Program-made: the position numbers and the translations under genes
Assembly (NCBI GenBank): GCA_965223465.1
Contig: OZ245025.1
Coordinates: forward strand, 2,666,001 to 2,730,000
Reading direction: 5' to 3'
Length of the DNA: 64,000 nucleotides
Source of the DNA: JAAELZ01 sp965223465
GTDB lineage: Bacteria > Pseudomonadota > Gammaproteobacteria > Arenicellales > Poriferihabitantaceae
In this document: positions 37,201-43,158 of the stretch, in pieces
Numbering within the stretch: position 1 is the stretch's first letter
Layout: every line of letters begins with the position of its first letter
The notes under the pieces: model-generated
Databases searched by the model: none
Told to the model about the DNA's origin: nothing
Seen by the model: only the letters and a program-made list of their open reading frames with translations

Positions 37201-37240
37201 ATAAAAGCGCGACACTAAACAATAATTTAGTTTGTTCCAT
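25247..37240 (-). CDS. Giant Rhs/YD-repeat toxin with adhesin-like N terminus and NucA/NucB-like DNase tip
   Basis: A 3997-residue exported protein. Signal peptide 1-23 (cleavage after THA). About 24-255 is a Gly/Ser-rich beta domain. About 257-973 holds eight cadherin-like repeats, seven nearly identical (NDAPVADDQSVTTPEDT). A von Willebrand A domain starts near 1098 (DFCLVVDVSGSYGDD, a variant MIDAS). About 1350-2450 holds a long series of Ig-like putative-Ig (He_PIG) repeats (ending in ITSTP and DPDGD). The Rhs/YD shell spans about 2560-3770, ending in GRFTQQDTWMG and DPSGNFSLGG at the toxin border. The last 180 residues carry CDEYPMQRTREGG and VPGSENMSVGGYFG, the two signatures of the NucA/NucB DNases. 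A gene one base downstream is the likely immunity gene. Fusion of cadherin, vWA and Ig arrays to an Rhs toxin is unusual. Confidence 0.88.
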   Translation of the reverse strand: MEQTKLLFSVALLLFLISSQTHAYDSVTLWAHGDSDDVLEWSGSETRADGLVHSNGGIKLGGSDNIINGATHWVTKFENGGGNNYFSSSPVKVSSSAWPFNHEVIAYQPGGRAALAAGDNYFDESTTCNQNGKWERDVQGTELEPGLYWVPCDVVFNASNLTGQITIVSTGKIEVSGSDQSELMAFTDGVLFFTQYSGDDAIKLSGSSSTMVGFMLAPQGRIETSGSDLNLTCGLLAEQIKLNGSNLHISGEGCAVPYAEDGAFTTPENTPVDIQLVAGDLDNDLLTYQIIDIPLNGQIVGDGSDITYIPNTGYYGTDTLTFKVTDGVRDSNTATVTIEVIPVNDAPLADDQSVTTPEDTPVDIVLTGSDPDGDALAYTVVTQPAHGTLTGDGATLQYTPNADYTATDTFTFMVNDGQVDSSAATVSIEVTPVNDAPVADDQSVTTPEDTAVDIVLTGSDPDGDSLTYTVVTLPANGVLSGDAPNLQYTPNADYNGPDTFTFMVNDGQVDSSAATVSIEVTPVNDAPVADDQSVTTPEDTAVDIVLTGSDSDGDALTYTVVTQPANGVLTGDAPNLQYTPNVDYTGIDTFTFMVNDGQVDSNTATVSIEVTPVNDAPLADDQSVTTPEDTPVDIVLTGSDPDGDALTYTIITQPANGVLSGDAPNLQYTPNADYNGPDTFTFMVNDGQVDSNTATVSIEVTPVNDAPVADDQSVTTPEDTPIDIVLTGSDPDGDSLTYTVVTLPANGVLSGDAPNLQYTPNVDYNGPDTFTFMVNDGQVDSNTATVSIEVTPVNDAPLADDQSVTTPEDTPIDIVLTGSDPDGDALTYTIITQPANGVLSGDAPNLQYTPNADYNGPDTFTFMVNDGQVDSNTATVSIEVTPVNDVPLADDQSVTTPEDTAVDIILTGSDPDGDALTYTIITQPANGVLSGDAPNLQYTPNADYTGTDTFTFVANDGQVDSNTATVSIEVTPVDNTPIPPVVCTPFEKATIGTEYKFEVLQQSSLSSDLRFNILTGPSGLGVNGLGVVTWTPEDGQEGIHPVSIEISSTSNSEVLVESWEIEVNALEEAIGPKYVRIDSQSLSDIYKNVVVSELPKSLDFCLVVDVSGSYGDDISNIKNKAPEIFEEIKKSIPDSRFCLATFSDYPIGSFGGGFDYAYRLNGDLTPVREYWLSEINDIRILGGGDGPESQLEALYQLVSGVGRDIEPLGLSTGDIPVGHGASFREGAAKIIAITTDASFHDSENHPGPTISETVSVLQDAGVSVVAVKAPGASIQMDLLAEQTNGVVVETSSDSSEIADAIVNGVKQIARDVTHKVESCDSAELAFDVDSVELEGRGVAGFVELVTPIGGSGNCVVSFHSGGEFLGFQEINICESWVENYPPVILSTPSTQVHFDDEYYYPIVASDENGDQLDYLLLRSPDGMNITPEGEISWNPLMSQVGVHSIQVSVNDGRGGEILHEWNIEVGDINRPPVIVSTPADSINVYHQFSYYVIVNDPDGDPFTLNLITAPPGMVLDNQTILWTPSEALVSHTIQLEVIDSEGAVGAQSFDVFVTPNPPPVFTSEPDLLVPENHLYRYIMSASDPDSDRVSYRLLSGPVGMNVSGNVLSWTADSPVGSVVAVAVEAVDQFGAADQQEFLIEVTSNQPPVITSTPTYDALAGRQYLYSLTGSDPDGDSLIYTLLSGPDDMVLTGRRLTWTPLLEHIGSTFSVTVQADDQYGGTTTQSFDILVDGNKAPEFTSTPGFSARVGAVYTYRVTATDPDGDYLITTLETSPEGMTISGNYIRWTPTIDQVGDHEIVITVDDRHGAIVSQSYVLSVRENQPPEFTSTPIVSVVDSHRYSYYVSAIDPDLDPLYYSLTTFPNGMTLSGRRIDWTPRNDQLGPHAVVVSVDDRKGGVAEQRYTVTVTENRPPRFTSSPTERGITGHSYTYNMYATDPDGDAITYSLLSGPEGMTFSGRTLRWTPGGGQLGEHAIEVMADDRYGLTSTQVFNVTVYENQAPEIISEPVTNGRLGQLYLSNVRATDPDGDAVQYRLLSGPAGLTISAYGQIRWNISDLLVGQHEIALEAFDQYGGVVEYRYELTIIDTELTITKVPANSTLFDSELFQFKIEAAHPDGRAISYEFLTSPTGASIVYYNGQMEWTPTVDQLGSHDFTVRAYSSDGLEDTATFTLTVELNTNQAPVITSTPVTSGMTNSGYQYLVTATDAEGHELSYSVENGPAGLRVNSTLGLVTWDVPNNSFYAGTHSVTIRVTDERGKFTEQTYDLNIELSNVPPRFYGSPNTVGKIGFEYRYEVDARDANNDVLSYSLDTAPDGMTVSQDGIITWQPTEVGVFSVELVVSDAEFTAVRLYQVTVSPELPSLSGSLTLTPEIVDPDERVLIDVTALNGTGTVTAEALIDGTEVLNLYNLRGYYTTAVPGNHSVVVTISDAYETYTITDSFRVRDGDLDPPVVEISSIDYDQIITQPVEVIGSVSDANLASWELVLKERGAEPSDFLVLAEGTSNVDNQGLVTLDPSTLLNGQYVLILQAVDQNGQSAHHPINIIIEGDLKVGNFSISFEDLSLDTAGIPITVTRTYDTRQRYKSLDFGQGWSLGFENTRIHENRVPGYSWLLRTYPKGPLGLTPDVCVESTTDNIVSVTLPDGDVKKFKAVAVPECNTVTPILDVHLEFEAMGDDNGAKLEALNNKYGRLLDGSIQDIGVGPVDPTIYKLTTKEGRELIIDQTEGVKEIFEPEGGNRVTISKEGIVHSAGPTVSFVRDAQDRITRITSPNGKSISYSYDENGDLVAVSDLANEVTTFTYLANPNLPHYLEDIIDPRGVRVARNEYDDDGRLSAHIDADGNRIEYTHDITGRTESVQDRLGNTMVYVYNERGDVVAETNAEGETITHTYDAYGNELSRTDALGNTTSWTYDNLGNQLTETDALGNTSSSTYEHYNRIDTETDVLGRSALTTFYRNTIVGGAPLFPGPLASMTVPAGTIGMGYNYLGLVSSVTDVGGNQTRTEYNASGYVTAIIDELGVRTDYTVDEVGNRLTETTTRTDENGDLITQTTTYEYDDRNNLIQTTDALGNVTRSEYNEINKLSAEIDANGNRTEYEYDSRGNQSRIVFADGSTQTTNYDAENNKLSETDRLGNTTYFAYDKANRLVETILPDSTPGDLTDNPRSRTEYDLAGRVSAEIDANGNRTSYGYDALGRRSSMTDALGNISTYVYDAVGNQTSFTDARSMTTSYEYDSSDRRTRTIFPDGTSIQVAYDALGRKISETNQAGVITQYAYDAKGRLVKVTDALSNETAYAYDEQGNKISQTDAEGRVTQWAYDNLGRIISRTLPMGQVETMAYDAVGNMISQTDFNGQTTTHSYDTNHRRTLSTYADGMTESFVYDAMGNRTQVVKTDNGVTITTNYTYDAQNRLASETQFAGSAEEVSLSYVYAANGNRLSVTQTDASETRLTSYSYDALNRMQSVTDPDANQTTYQYDAVGNRTGVDHANGNQDAYVYDALNRLTTLTRRDSSNAITQQFSYTLEPTGRRMQISEYNGRTTLYTYDTLYRLTTENITDLVNGNYNAAYTYDKVGNRTYETINGVSTAYTVDANDRLTQAGTTAYTYDANGNTLTESEGGNTTTYAYNAKNEMVGSSQAGQTTVYLYNADGIRVIKRDVAADTQTWYTVDSNRDYAQVLSERTDGATDVSYTYGDDLISQRRGSDTSVYHYDGLGSARALSDAAGNITDTYNYAAFGEKLNETGSTENDYLYTGEQYDGNLDQYYLRARYYDQNIGRFTQQDTWMGNSQDPITLHKYLYANVDPVGNVDPSGNFSLGGLMSGVGGFARLATTATINIGRRAIGKTLSVGLMVSGRVFSKTALRELKRCVKNKKKCSLGANILLVGFNHPNMLDHIRDAQSTRPRTFVLNYMPNKKREGSWYLNKGDCALPKPSNSYQCDEYPMQRTREGGSRNWPQRVSLRWVPGSENMSVGGYFGVLAKGMKKSKKYRFVVITTHSLPTAALPLAK
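34321..36210 (-). repeat. Seven tandem 270-bp repeats in the Rhs gene
   Basis: The block CCGACTGATC recurs at 34561, 34831, 35101, 35371, 35641, 35911 and 36181, exactly 270 bp apart, with near-identical sequence between. Each unit encodes one 90-residue cadherin-like repeat. An eighth, diverged unit follows (to about 36470). The near identity at synonymous sites means recent amplification or gene conversion. Confidence 0.92.
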
Positions 37241-37725
37241 TAGTACAGTCTCTATAAATCTAGGAAAATGTGCCGTGTTACCGGCCTAAAAATGAAGCAA
37301 AGGACAACGCGAAAATTCGCTTGGAATAGTCCAAGATGCTATCAAGTAACGTATTATTTTATGTTGATCAAGTAGGAATCTAGAGAAAACAATTCAACCC
37401 TAGAAAAATAGCGTTGACATCCACGCAACCAGCGCACGCGCTCAAGACTCAAATATCTCAAGAAACGAATCATCATGCATATCCCCTTTTTCCATTTTAC
37501 AGTGGCTAAGCCACAGTACCCCAATGCAAAATCTAAAATCTTGCAGTTGTTAATAAACCACTATTTTAGTGAGGCAGGATTTAACCGGTTAATCGTTATC
37601 GGGTCAACTATCCATTGGTATACTCTATTAGATCGAATTTCTATGAGGTGTTATTGAGCACACTCAAGCTAAGCATAGTTTTCTTGCATACCTGTGCTGA
37701 CTTTCACCAGGAAGATATGTAACTA
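37241..37725. other. Intergenic upstream of the Rhs gene
   Basis: About 485 bases that must hold the Rhs promoter and the end of the MobH transcript. A small palindromic patch AGCGCACGCGCT lies near 37431-37442. A 60-codon plus-strand frame at 37475-37657 has no ribosome-binding site and no recognisable features. Nothing else was seen. Confidence 0.4.
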
Positions 37726-39486
37726 TTACCTAGATAAAGACAAATGCGGATTACACTTCTTCATGTCAATCGCTCCAATATCTACATTTATAGTAGGTAC
37801 TATCCAGCCTTTAATTGTTGAATAATTGCGTTTTCCCTGAACCCGAACCTCAAACCAGTTTTCTTCGTTTTCATTTTTTAAGTGAAGCTTCAGGCGCTGA
37901 AACTCTCGCTGCGCTAATTGCCAGTCTCTATCCGCATGTTTGGCGTACTCTTTAAATATCTTTGGACTAACCAGGAACAGTCCTTTTGGGATTATGTGGA
38001 CCATTGCGTCAGCTGTATTAATTTTAAGCGTTTTATGTTTAAGCCCTGATTCAAGCCAAGTCTTAAAATCAGCATTTTTGGGCAGCGCTTTGACCACCGC
38101 TTTCGCCTTTCTGATATCAGGTTGAGTGGAATTCTTGGATTTAGGCTTTTCTACCGACTCTTTTGCGGTCTCATCCTCAGTATCACCATCGTTGTCATCC
38201 AAAAATATACTTCTTAAAGAAGAAGATTTGTCTGTCACAGGTTTCTGTTTTGTGCTGGCCGTTTCTTTTTCAGGTTTAGTCAGTTCAGTGCCGGTGGAAT
38301 CCTTCTTGTTATCTTCAGTGGTTGCAGCCTTAGATTCAACCAGTAATACCTGTCCATCAAAATCATCTGGCGTAGTATCCTGATTTACGAACACAGTAGC
38401 CAATGGAAGGCAAACCAAAGAAAAGGGCTTGGGTGTCCAGTCATTCAAACTAATCGCCATTTTCCAAATCGCTTTACCATCAGCATTAGAGGTTAGAATT
38501 CCATGTTCCACCATAATATCGAACAGGCGAGTATTGTCAGTGGGTATCCCAGTATGCCCTTCTTCCTCTAGTTGTTTTCTGATCATGTCAGCCAAGGTTT
38601 TAGCCATCGTCCAGCAGTTACCATCAGCAATCCAGCTATTCGCACCCTGGCGGTTGAAAGTAAGCTCGCCATCGTCTTTAAGCTTTCTAATCGCGGTCAA
38701 CATCTTTAATGGCAGCGGCTTGGTATCGCCATAAATAGGTGCTGTTTGCGCCCCTAGTGCCAGCGATACTGAGGTTTGATCACCTTTTTTTACGATATCT
38801 TTGATAACGCTCGCTTCATCCTGGTTGGCAATTGTAATTATCAGCTCTCTTAATATTTTAGGGTTTGAGCGCAACCAATCCATACCGCAGTTTGGCAATA
38901 CGCGCGTCATCATCAGTGAGGCTAGTTCATGATTACGGTATTCTCGATCATTCCTGAATTCGACCGTGTATATCTTCGCGGATGGGGTTTGGATCATGTT
39001 AGTCGAAAACCCATTCCACTCACCTAGTGAAACACCTGGTTTTGCATAAAGAACCACTTTCTGATCTGTTACCGGCTTGGCTATATCGTGCATCGCAGCT
39101 CCCACAAACACGCAGTAGGTGTATAAATCAGCCTGGCGTGTAGTGGTCTCTGGACCCGCTTTAGCTGGCAAGATATGTGATTTCCGTGCGCGTAGCGCAT
39201 AAATTGAGGTTTGTAAAATATGTTCCAGCAAGCCGCCAGGATAAGCATGATGATGGCTTTCTGAGGCAGGGGTCTCTTGGGTAAACTCCGCTATATTGCT
39301 TATTACCGGAAGATAATATTTATCGTAAACCTGCTTTTGTACGCCTGCTAGACGATATATTTCCGATACCTTGTCTTGGTGAGGTGCAAGTAGATCCGTA
39401 GAAGACTTAATCCGATAGTAACCCTGTGGCAATTTTCGTGTAAAAAGCCCTTTACTGGTTAGCCCTTTTAGTGCCATTTTAACCAT
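37726..39486 (-). CDS. MobH-family relaxase (TraI-like)
   Basis: A 586-residue protein. ASESHHHAYPGGLLEHI with His78-His80 and GAAMHDIAKP (His133-Asp134) are the HHH and HD motifs of MobH relaxases, as in SXT/R391-type elements. The middle (about 370-450) is a low-complexity acidic linker rich in Lys, Glu and Ser, and the C terminus (about 455-580) is a separate domain found in these relaxases. The enzyme would nick the origin of transfer to start conjugation. It is well below the roughly 700-plus residues of large ICE TraI proteins. No coupling protein or mating genes adjoin it, so it belongs to a remnant or to a mobilisable element. Confidence 0.82.
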   Translation of the reverse strand: MVKMALKGLTSKGLFTRKLPQGYYRIKSSTDLLAPHQDKVSEIYRLAGVQKQVYDKYYLPVISNIAEFTQETPASESHHHAYPGGLLEHILQTSIYALRARKSHILPAKAGPETTTRQADLYTYCVFVGAAMHDIAKPVTDQKVVLYAKPGVSLGEWNGFSTNMIQTPSAKIYTVEFRNDREYRNHELASLMMTRVLPNCGMDWLRSNPKILRELIITIANQDEASVIKDIVKKGDQTSVSLALGAQTAPIYGDTKPLPLKMLTAIRKLKDDGELTFNRQGANSWIADGNCWTMAKTLADMIRKQLEEEGHTGIPTDNTRLFDIMVEHGILTSNADGKAIWKMAISLNDWTPKPFSLVCLPLATVFVNQDTTPDDFDGQVLLVESKAATTEDNKKDSTGTELTKPEKETASTKQKPVTDKSSSLRSIFLDDNDGDTEDETAKESVEKPKSKNSTQPDIRKAKAVVKALPKNADFKTWLESGLKHKTLKINTADAMVHIIPKGLFLVSPKIFKEYAKHADRDWQLAQREFQRLKLHLKNENEENWFEVRVQGKRNYSTIKGWIVPTINVDIGAIDMKKCNPHLSLSR

Positions 39487-40014
39487 CAGGGTAGCTGCAC
39501 CAGTGTTGAGGCCCTTATAGCCGCCACGTCATAGTGGCAGCGGGCCCTTTCGGGTAAGGCCATTCCATTGGGCTTCCCTTCCTTTGTTCCTTTTTGCGCT
39601 ATATTCATAGGCCGTTTGCCTTTTAAAGGTTTGCTAATTCGGCTTGTCGAGTACCTAGCCTTGAGTGAGTTACTATTTATATCATGGCCGTAATAAAAAT
39701 GCCCGACATGAAGTCAGGCATTTCATTGATTTATTGATGTTTTATCCGGTATTTCCTTATATTTACGGTGATTAAGGATAGCTAACGCTCACAAGATATT
39801 GCTCAGGCTGGTTGTAGTGGCTTTGTGATTAAGACTGTGAAATGAAGTATCACAATTGAGAGGTTTCAACCTAAAATCAACGTTACGACTCAAGCACGGT
39901 AGTATGAGGTCATACAATATTACTATCTTAGCTTTCTCTCAGTTGTTAGGATCTGCTTGGGTTAACTACCTACTAATTCAGAAATTCCAGCTCCAATTTG
40001 AAGCTGGACATCAG
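39487..40014. other. Structured intergenic region upstream of the relaxase
   Basis: About 530 bases with several short hairpins: GCCAC-GTCATA-GTGGC (39523-39538) and a GC-rich patch CGGGCCCTTTCGGGTAAGGC after it; ATGCC-GAC and GTC-GGCAT arms at about 39703-39724; TCCAGCT and AGCTGGA (39986-40008). The last may end the ArdC transcript. An origin of transfer next to a relaxase gene is possible, but no known nic motif was recognised. Confidence 0.35.
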
Positions 40015-40953
40015 TTAAGCAGCCCGACCCTGAACGGTTTGAAAACCGACCAAGTAGTCAGAGACTGCCTGAGCCATAGACGCCGCTTGAGTAAAAAAGC
40101 GTTTATTGTTCTGCATATGACTAATCCAGTGCTTCAGATAATGAGCATGATCTTCTCGTGGAGTTGGGCTAAGGCCCAGATCAGCACATAGGAAGGCTGA
40201 ACCAAGTTCAGCTACAAGTTCCTCAAATGCATAATCACTGCCACCAAAAGTTTTGCTTTTAGAATTAGCAACTCCTTTACGGTTCAGTCGATGTTTCGCG
40301 CCAGTCCAATGACTAAGCTCATGTAACAAGACAGCATACCAATCCAGCGTTGCTTTCTCTCCGGTTTCAGTAAACAAATGCTTGTCTGGCATACGGATGC
40401 AGTCCTTAATAGGCAAATAAGCAGCGCTGCCACCACCAATTCGCACATCGGCTTTCGTATTTCGCACAAAATCCTCAACATGGTCGATAGTTTCTACCAC
40501 TGATGGTACGGGCGCCTGAGCTTCGGCATCAAGTCCGTCAATTTGGCAACGATTAAAAACTCGGTAAGCTCTAGCCATCATACGAGTTTGTATTTCCTCG
40601 CTATCATCTTCGTCGAGTTGGTCGCCATTACTAACGTCATCACCTATAAATTTGAATTTTTTATAGAACATGATCATCGTTGACTTCTCGCCCTTGCGAA
40701 CAGTGCCTTCCAGCACTCTCCACTGATTGAAGGTAGCCCATTCGTTGGAGGTATATCCATTGACAGTCGAGCTCATCCAAAGCAATACAGGGTTAGAGCC
40801 TTTGTATGCTCGGTGTGATATGGCATTTATCGGGCGTTTCTGTCCTTCGTGATGCCAGGGTAATTTCACATTCCCATCACTGGATTCCATTGCCTCCAGC
40901 AGCTGATCAGTAATTGCCTGATGGATATTGAATTTAGGTTTTGCAGTTTTCAT
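40015..40953 (-). CDS. ardC: ArdC-type antirestriction protein
   Basis: A 312-residue protein. The N-terminal 130 residues are the ArdC single-strand DNA-binding domain (LPWHHEGQKRPINAISHRAYKG, then NEWATFNQWRVLEGTVRKGEK). The C-terminal part is a zincin-like metallopeptidase with HELSHWTG at 211-218 and the downstream EELVAELGSAFL glutamate. Such proteins, carried by plasmids and ICEs, protect incoming single-stranded DNA from host nucleases and restriction. It is in the same orientation as the MobH relaxase 530 bases downstream, which supports a conjugative origin for this segment. Confidence 0.9.
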   Translation of the reverse strand: MKTAKPKFNIHQAITDQLLEAMESSDGNVKLPWHHEGQKRPINAISHRAYKGSNPVLLWMSSTVNGYTSNEWATFNQWRVLEGTVRKGEKSTMIMFYKKFKFIGDDVSNGDQLDEDDSEEIQTRMMARAYRVFNRCQIDGLDAEAQAPVPSVVETIDHVEDFVRNTKADVRIGGGSAAYLPIKDCIRMPDKHLFTETGEKATLDWYAVLLHELSHWTGAKHRLNRKGVANSKSKTFGGSDYAFEELVAELGSAFLCADLGLSPTPREDHAHYLKHWISHMQNNKRFFTQAASMAQAVSDYLVGFQTVQGRAA

Positions 40954-41323
40954 GAGTATCTCCTACAGATATTCGCCAGGAAATACATCACCCATCGCTG
41001 GGAGATTATTTCCCAGATGGGTTGAAATTACGGAGATACATCTACCCGTTAGGGAAGAAGCATCCCCACAGATAATATTGAAGTTGGGCTATTCGCCCAG
41101 TTTTGAAATGAGTTCAAGCCGGATGGCTTTAAGCGCTTTTCAGAACTCGATTCGCTTTAAGAATTTTAAGGATTCTCTAACCTATAACGAAACGCAAGTG
41201 TACATCTGAACCTTAAAACTTGCAAATCAGTATGCGAAAGAATATCGCGCAGTTATAGCAGCAGCCTGCACATTACTATTGATGGCGTACCCCTAGATGA
41301 TTCCGAACTGATGTCTGCTAGAA
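40954..41323. other. Intergenic, nothing identified
   Basis: About 370 bases between ArdC and the third tyrosine recombinase, holding the ArdC promoter. No convincing frame, repeat or hairpin was found. Confidence 0.5.
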
Positions 41324-42247
41324 CTAAAAGAATACCTTAAAACTCGCACTTTCCTTATAGCCCCGAACCCGCTTGTCATACATCCGAGTGGTTGAGATGT
41401 CGGCATGCGCCACGGAGGCTTGCACATCTTCTAAAGCGCAATTATTACGTAGCGCTTCGGTAATAAAAGTCGCCCGCGCAGAATGCGCGGTCACACCTGC
41501 AGGCAGATCGCAGAGCAGGGCATAGTGCCGGAACAGTTGCTCGATCGCGTGATACGATAACTTACGGCCGGTAAACGGTGGCTTGGTTTTCTGGAAGAGG
41601 GGGGCGGCTCTATCCTGGCCATGATCGACAGCCGACAAATATCTCTTTAATGCTATCTGCGCTTCGTGGTGAATCGCCAAGCGGTTTTTCTTACCGCCTT
41701 TGACCGTAAAATCCAACACCCAGTAACCGCCATCTTCCATAAAATCTTTCACTTTCAGCGTCGTGATTTCAGATGCGCGGCAACCACCAAAGAACAATAC
41801 GTGCAAAATAGCGGAATCCCGTACACCCTTTAATTTGGACAAATCGGGCGCATCGAGCATTTGACGCACCTGGTGGGTTGTTAAAATAGGGGTCTCGACG
41901 CGTTCCTGGTTCACTTTGGGGCGTTTTAGGCCATTAACGGGATTAATTGCGATCACTTGCTTCTCACAGAGGTGATTAAACAGTGACGACAGGGCAGAGA
42001 GTCGGTTATTGACCGTTCGCGGCGTAGCACCGCTCTCAGTGAGCCGATCACGCCAGGCAATCAAATGGCCGGCTGAAACGTTGCGCAAAGTATCCAGATC
42101 CTGAATGCCATGAAAGCTCAAAAAATCGCGCACTGCAGCGCTATAGGTTTTCTGGGTTCGTTTGGAAGTGAAATTAGCCAGCCATAAAGATTCCTGGGGC
42201 AGGGCGACCAGCTCAGTCATATTCGGGGTAGTCGCCAAAGAATTCAT
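41324..42247 (-). CDS. XerC/XerD-like tyrosine recombinase
   Basis: A 307-residue recombinase with the XerC/D size and layout. The N-terminal core-binding domain covers about 15-105 (ANFTSKRTQKTYSAAVRDFL). Catalytic residues are Arg157 (GGCRASEIT), Lys near 184, His255 and Arg258 (TAHSARATF), His281 (VAHADIST) and Tyr290 (TRMYDKR). It differs from housekeeping Xer proteins in HSARATF (usually HxLRHSF) and matches plasmid- or transposon-borne recombinases. A 28-bp palindrome with dif-like architecture lies 20 bases upstream of the start, so this protein may act on or be controlled from that site. Confidence 0.88.
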   Translation of the reverse strand: MNSLATTPNMTELVALPQESLWLANFTSKRTQKTYSAAVRDFLSFHGIQDLDTLRNVSAGHLIAWRDRLTESGATPRTVNNRLSALSSLFNHLCEKQVIAINPVNGLKRPKVNQERVETPILTTHQVRQMLDAPDLSKLKGVRDSAILHVLFFGGCRASEITTLKVKDFMEDGGYWVLDFTVKGGKKNRLAIHHEAQIALKRYLSAVDHGQDRAAPLFQKTKPPFTGRKLSYHAIEQLFRHYALLCDLPAGVTAHSARATFITEALRNNCALEDVQASVAHADISTTRMYDKRVRGYKESASFKVFF

Positions 42248-42267
42248 ACCCAGATCATACTAAATAT

Positions 42268-42295
42268 ACTTAAGATAATCTATTTTATCTTAAGT
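42268..42295. promoter_or_regulatory. dif-like 11-6-11 palindrome
   Basis: ACTTAAGATAA, 6-base centre TCTATT, TTATCTTAAGT: perfect 11-bp inverted arms around a 6-base spacer, the exact geometry of XerCD dif sites. The right arm matches the E. coli XerD arm TTATGTTAAAT at 9 of 11 positions; the left arm ends in ATAA like XerC arms. A recombination site or an operator of the recombinase gene fits; as a plus-strand terminator it would have no gene to terminate. Confidence 0.55.
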
Positions 42296-42387
42296 TTTTT
42301 CTGTGGAATATACTGAAACCCAAAATGGATAGAATATTCAGTGTCATCTAGTAGTACGTAATCAACCACCAGTTGACAGTTTTTATC

Positions 42388-42415
42388 TGAATCGCCCCGT
42401 GTTTGCCGGAGACTC
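42388..42415 (-). repeat. 28-bp repeat, copy 2 (inverted partner at 17610)
   Basis: The reverse complement of this 28-bp stretch matches 17610-17637 at 27 of 28 positions. It lies directly before the RES-gene remnant, whose 5' part is missing, so this point is an old recombination or insertion border. It looks like an IS3-family terminal repeat, with no transposase beside it. Confidence 0.7.
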
Positions 42416-42421
42416 ATAAAC

Positions 42422-42727
42422 TTGAAAGAATTAAGCAATGTATTGAAACTTGATGCAGCAATGCTTAAAAACATGGGCGTCGATAACCCATTAGCTAACA
42501 GGGTGGATTATGGTACTACACAGCAAATTGGCGCAGCCGCTCATCTTTTAGATTATGAAGGTTTAATAGTTCCGAGTGCTCGTTATGATTGTCTGAACCT
42601 AGTACTATTTACGGATCGAATTAGTTTAGACACCCAGTTAGATTTTGTACCGCCGCCTGATGATATTAACTGGCTAGTATGGCGTGAGCTCCATATTGGC
42701 AATCCCAAAATACATTTGAATTTCTGA
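42422..42727 (+). pseudogene. RES-domain toxin, 3' remnant
   Basis: The frame (open from about 42377, no good start) encodes the last 100 residues of a RES-family NAD+-degrading toxin: NRVDYGTTQQIGAAAHLL, DYEGLIVPSARYDCLNLVLF. The first part of the domain, with its active-site Arg and Tyr, is absent, and the break lies next to the 28-bp repeat. The Xre-type antitoxin gene normally beside a RES toxin is also missing. It is a dead remnant. Confidence 0.7.
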
Positions 42728-42930
42728 AGTTTAAAACTAGACCGTTCAAAAATCTGTTCTAAGTTGTTGTTAATTTGCAATCCAAAATTAACAACGCCCC
42801 TGCTGATTAGAGTAATTCATCGTTGTCATATTGAGGGTATCAGCCCCATTTACGAGTAGGGCTAAATATGGTATACTTGTCAACCATTCCGGAGCTTGGG
42901 GCTCTTGTATTTTCCTTGGGGGGATTTCGA

Positions 42931-43158
42931 ATGAGTAAACAAACCGCCGTGAGATTACCCGACGATCTGAATGAACGCCTGGTGTCTCTATCGAAACAAA
43001 CGGGTCGGCCCGTTGCGTATTACATGCGAGAGGCGATTGCTACACATCTAGATGACCTTGAGGATATCTATCTTGCTGAGCAAGCCTTGGAACAATTACG
43101 CAGGGGCAAAGACCAGGTAATTAGTTCTGAGGAGTTCTGGAATGGTCTGGACGACTAG
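42931..43158 (+). CDS. RelB/RHH-type antitoxin
   Basis: A 75-residue antitoxin from the ATG at 42931 with GGGGGG upstream (a longer frame from 42868 is less likely). KQTAVRLPDDLNERLVSLSKQTGRPVAYYMREAIATHLDDLED is a ribbon-helix-helix DNA-binding domain; the acidic tail with EQALEQLRRGKDQVISSEEFWN is the toxin-neutralising part. It overlaps the toxin gene by 17 bases. It represses its own operon together with the toxin. Confidence 0.88.
   Translation: MSKQTAVRLPDDLNERLVSLSKQTGRPVAYYMREAIATHLDDLEDIYLAEQALEQLRRGKDQVISSEEFWNGLDD

Noticed and set aside
37475..37657. 60-codon frame upstream of the Rhs gene
   Set aside because: No ribosome-binding site and no recognisable features.
16542..42418. 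Cassette integron (tyrosine recombinase followed by varied cargo genes)
   Set aside because: The recombinase lacks the integron-specific extra domain, cargo orientation is mixed, a 12-kb gene is included, and no regular attC series was found.
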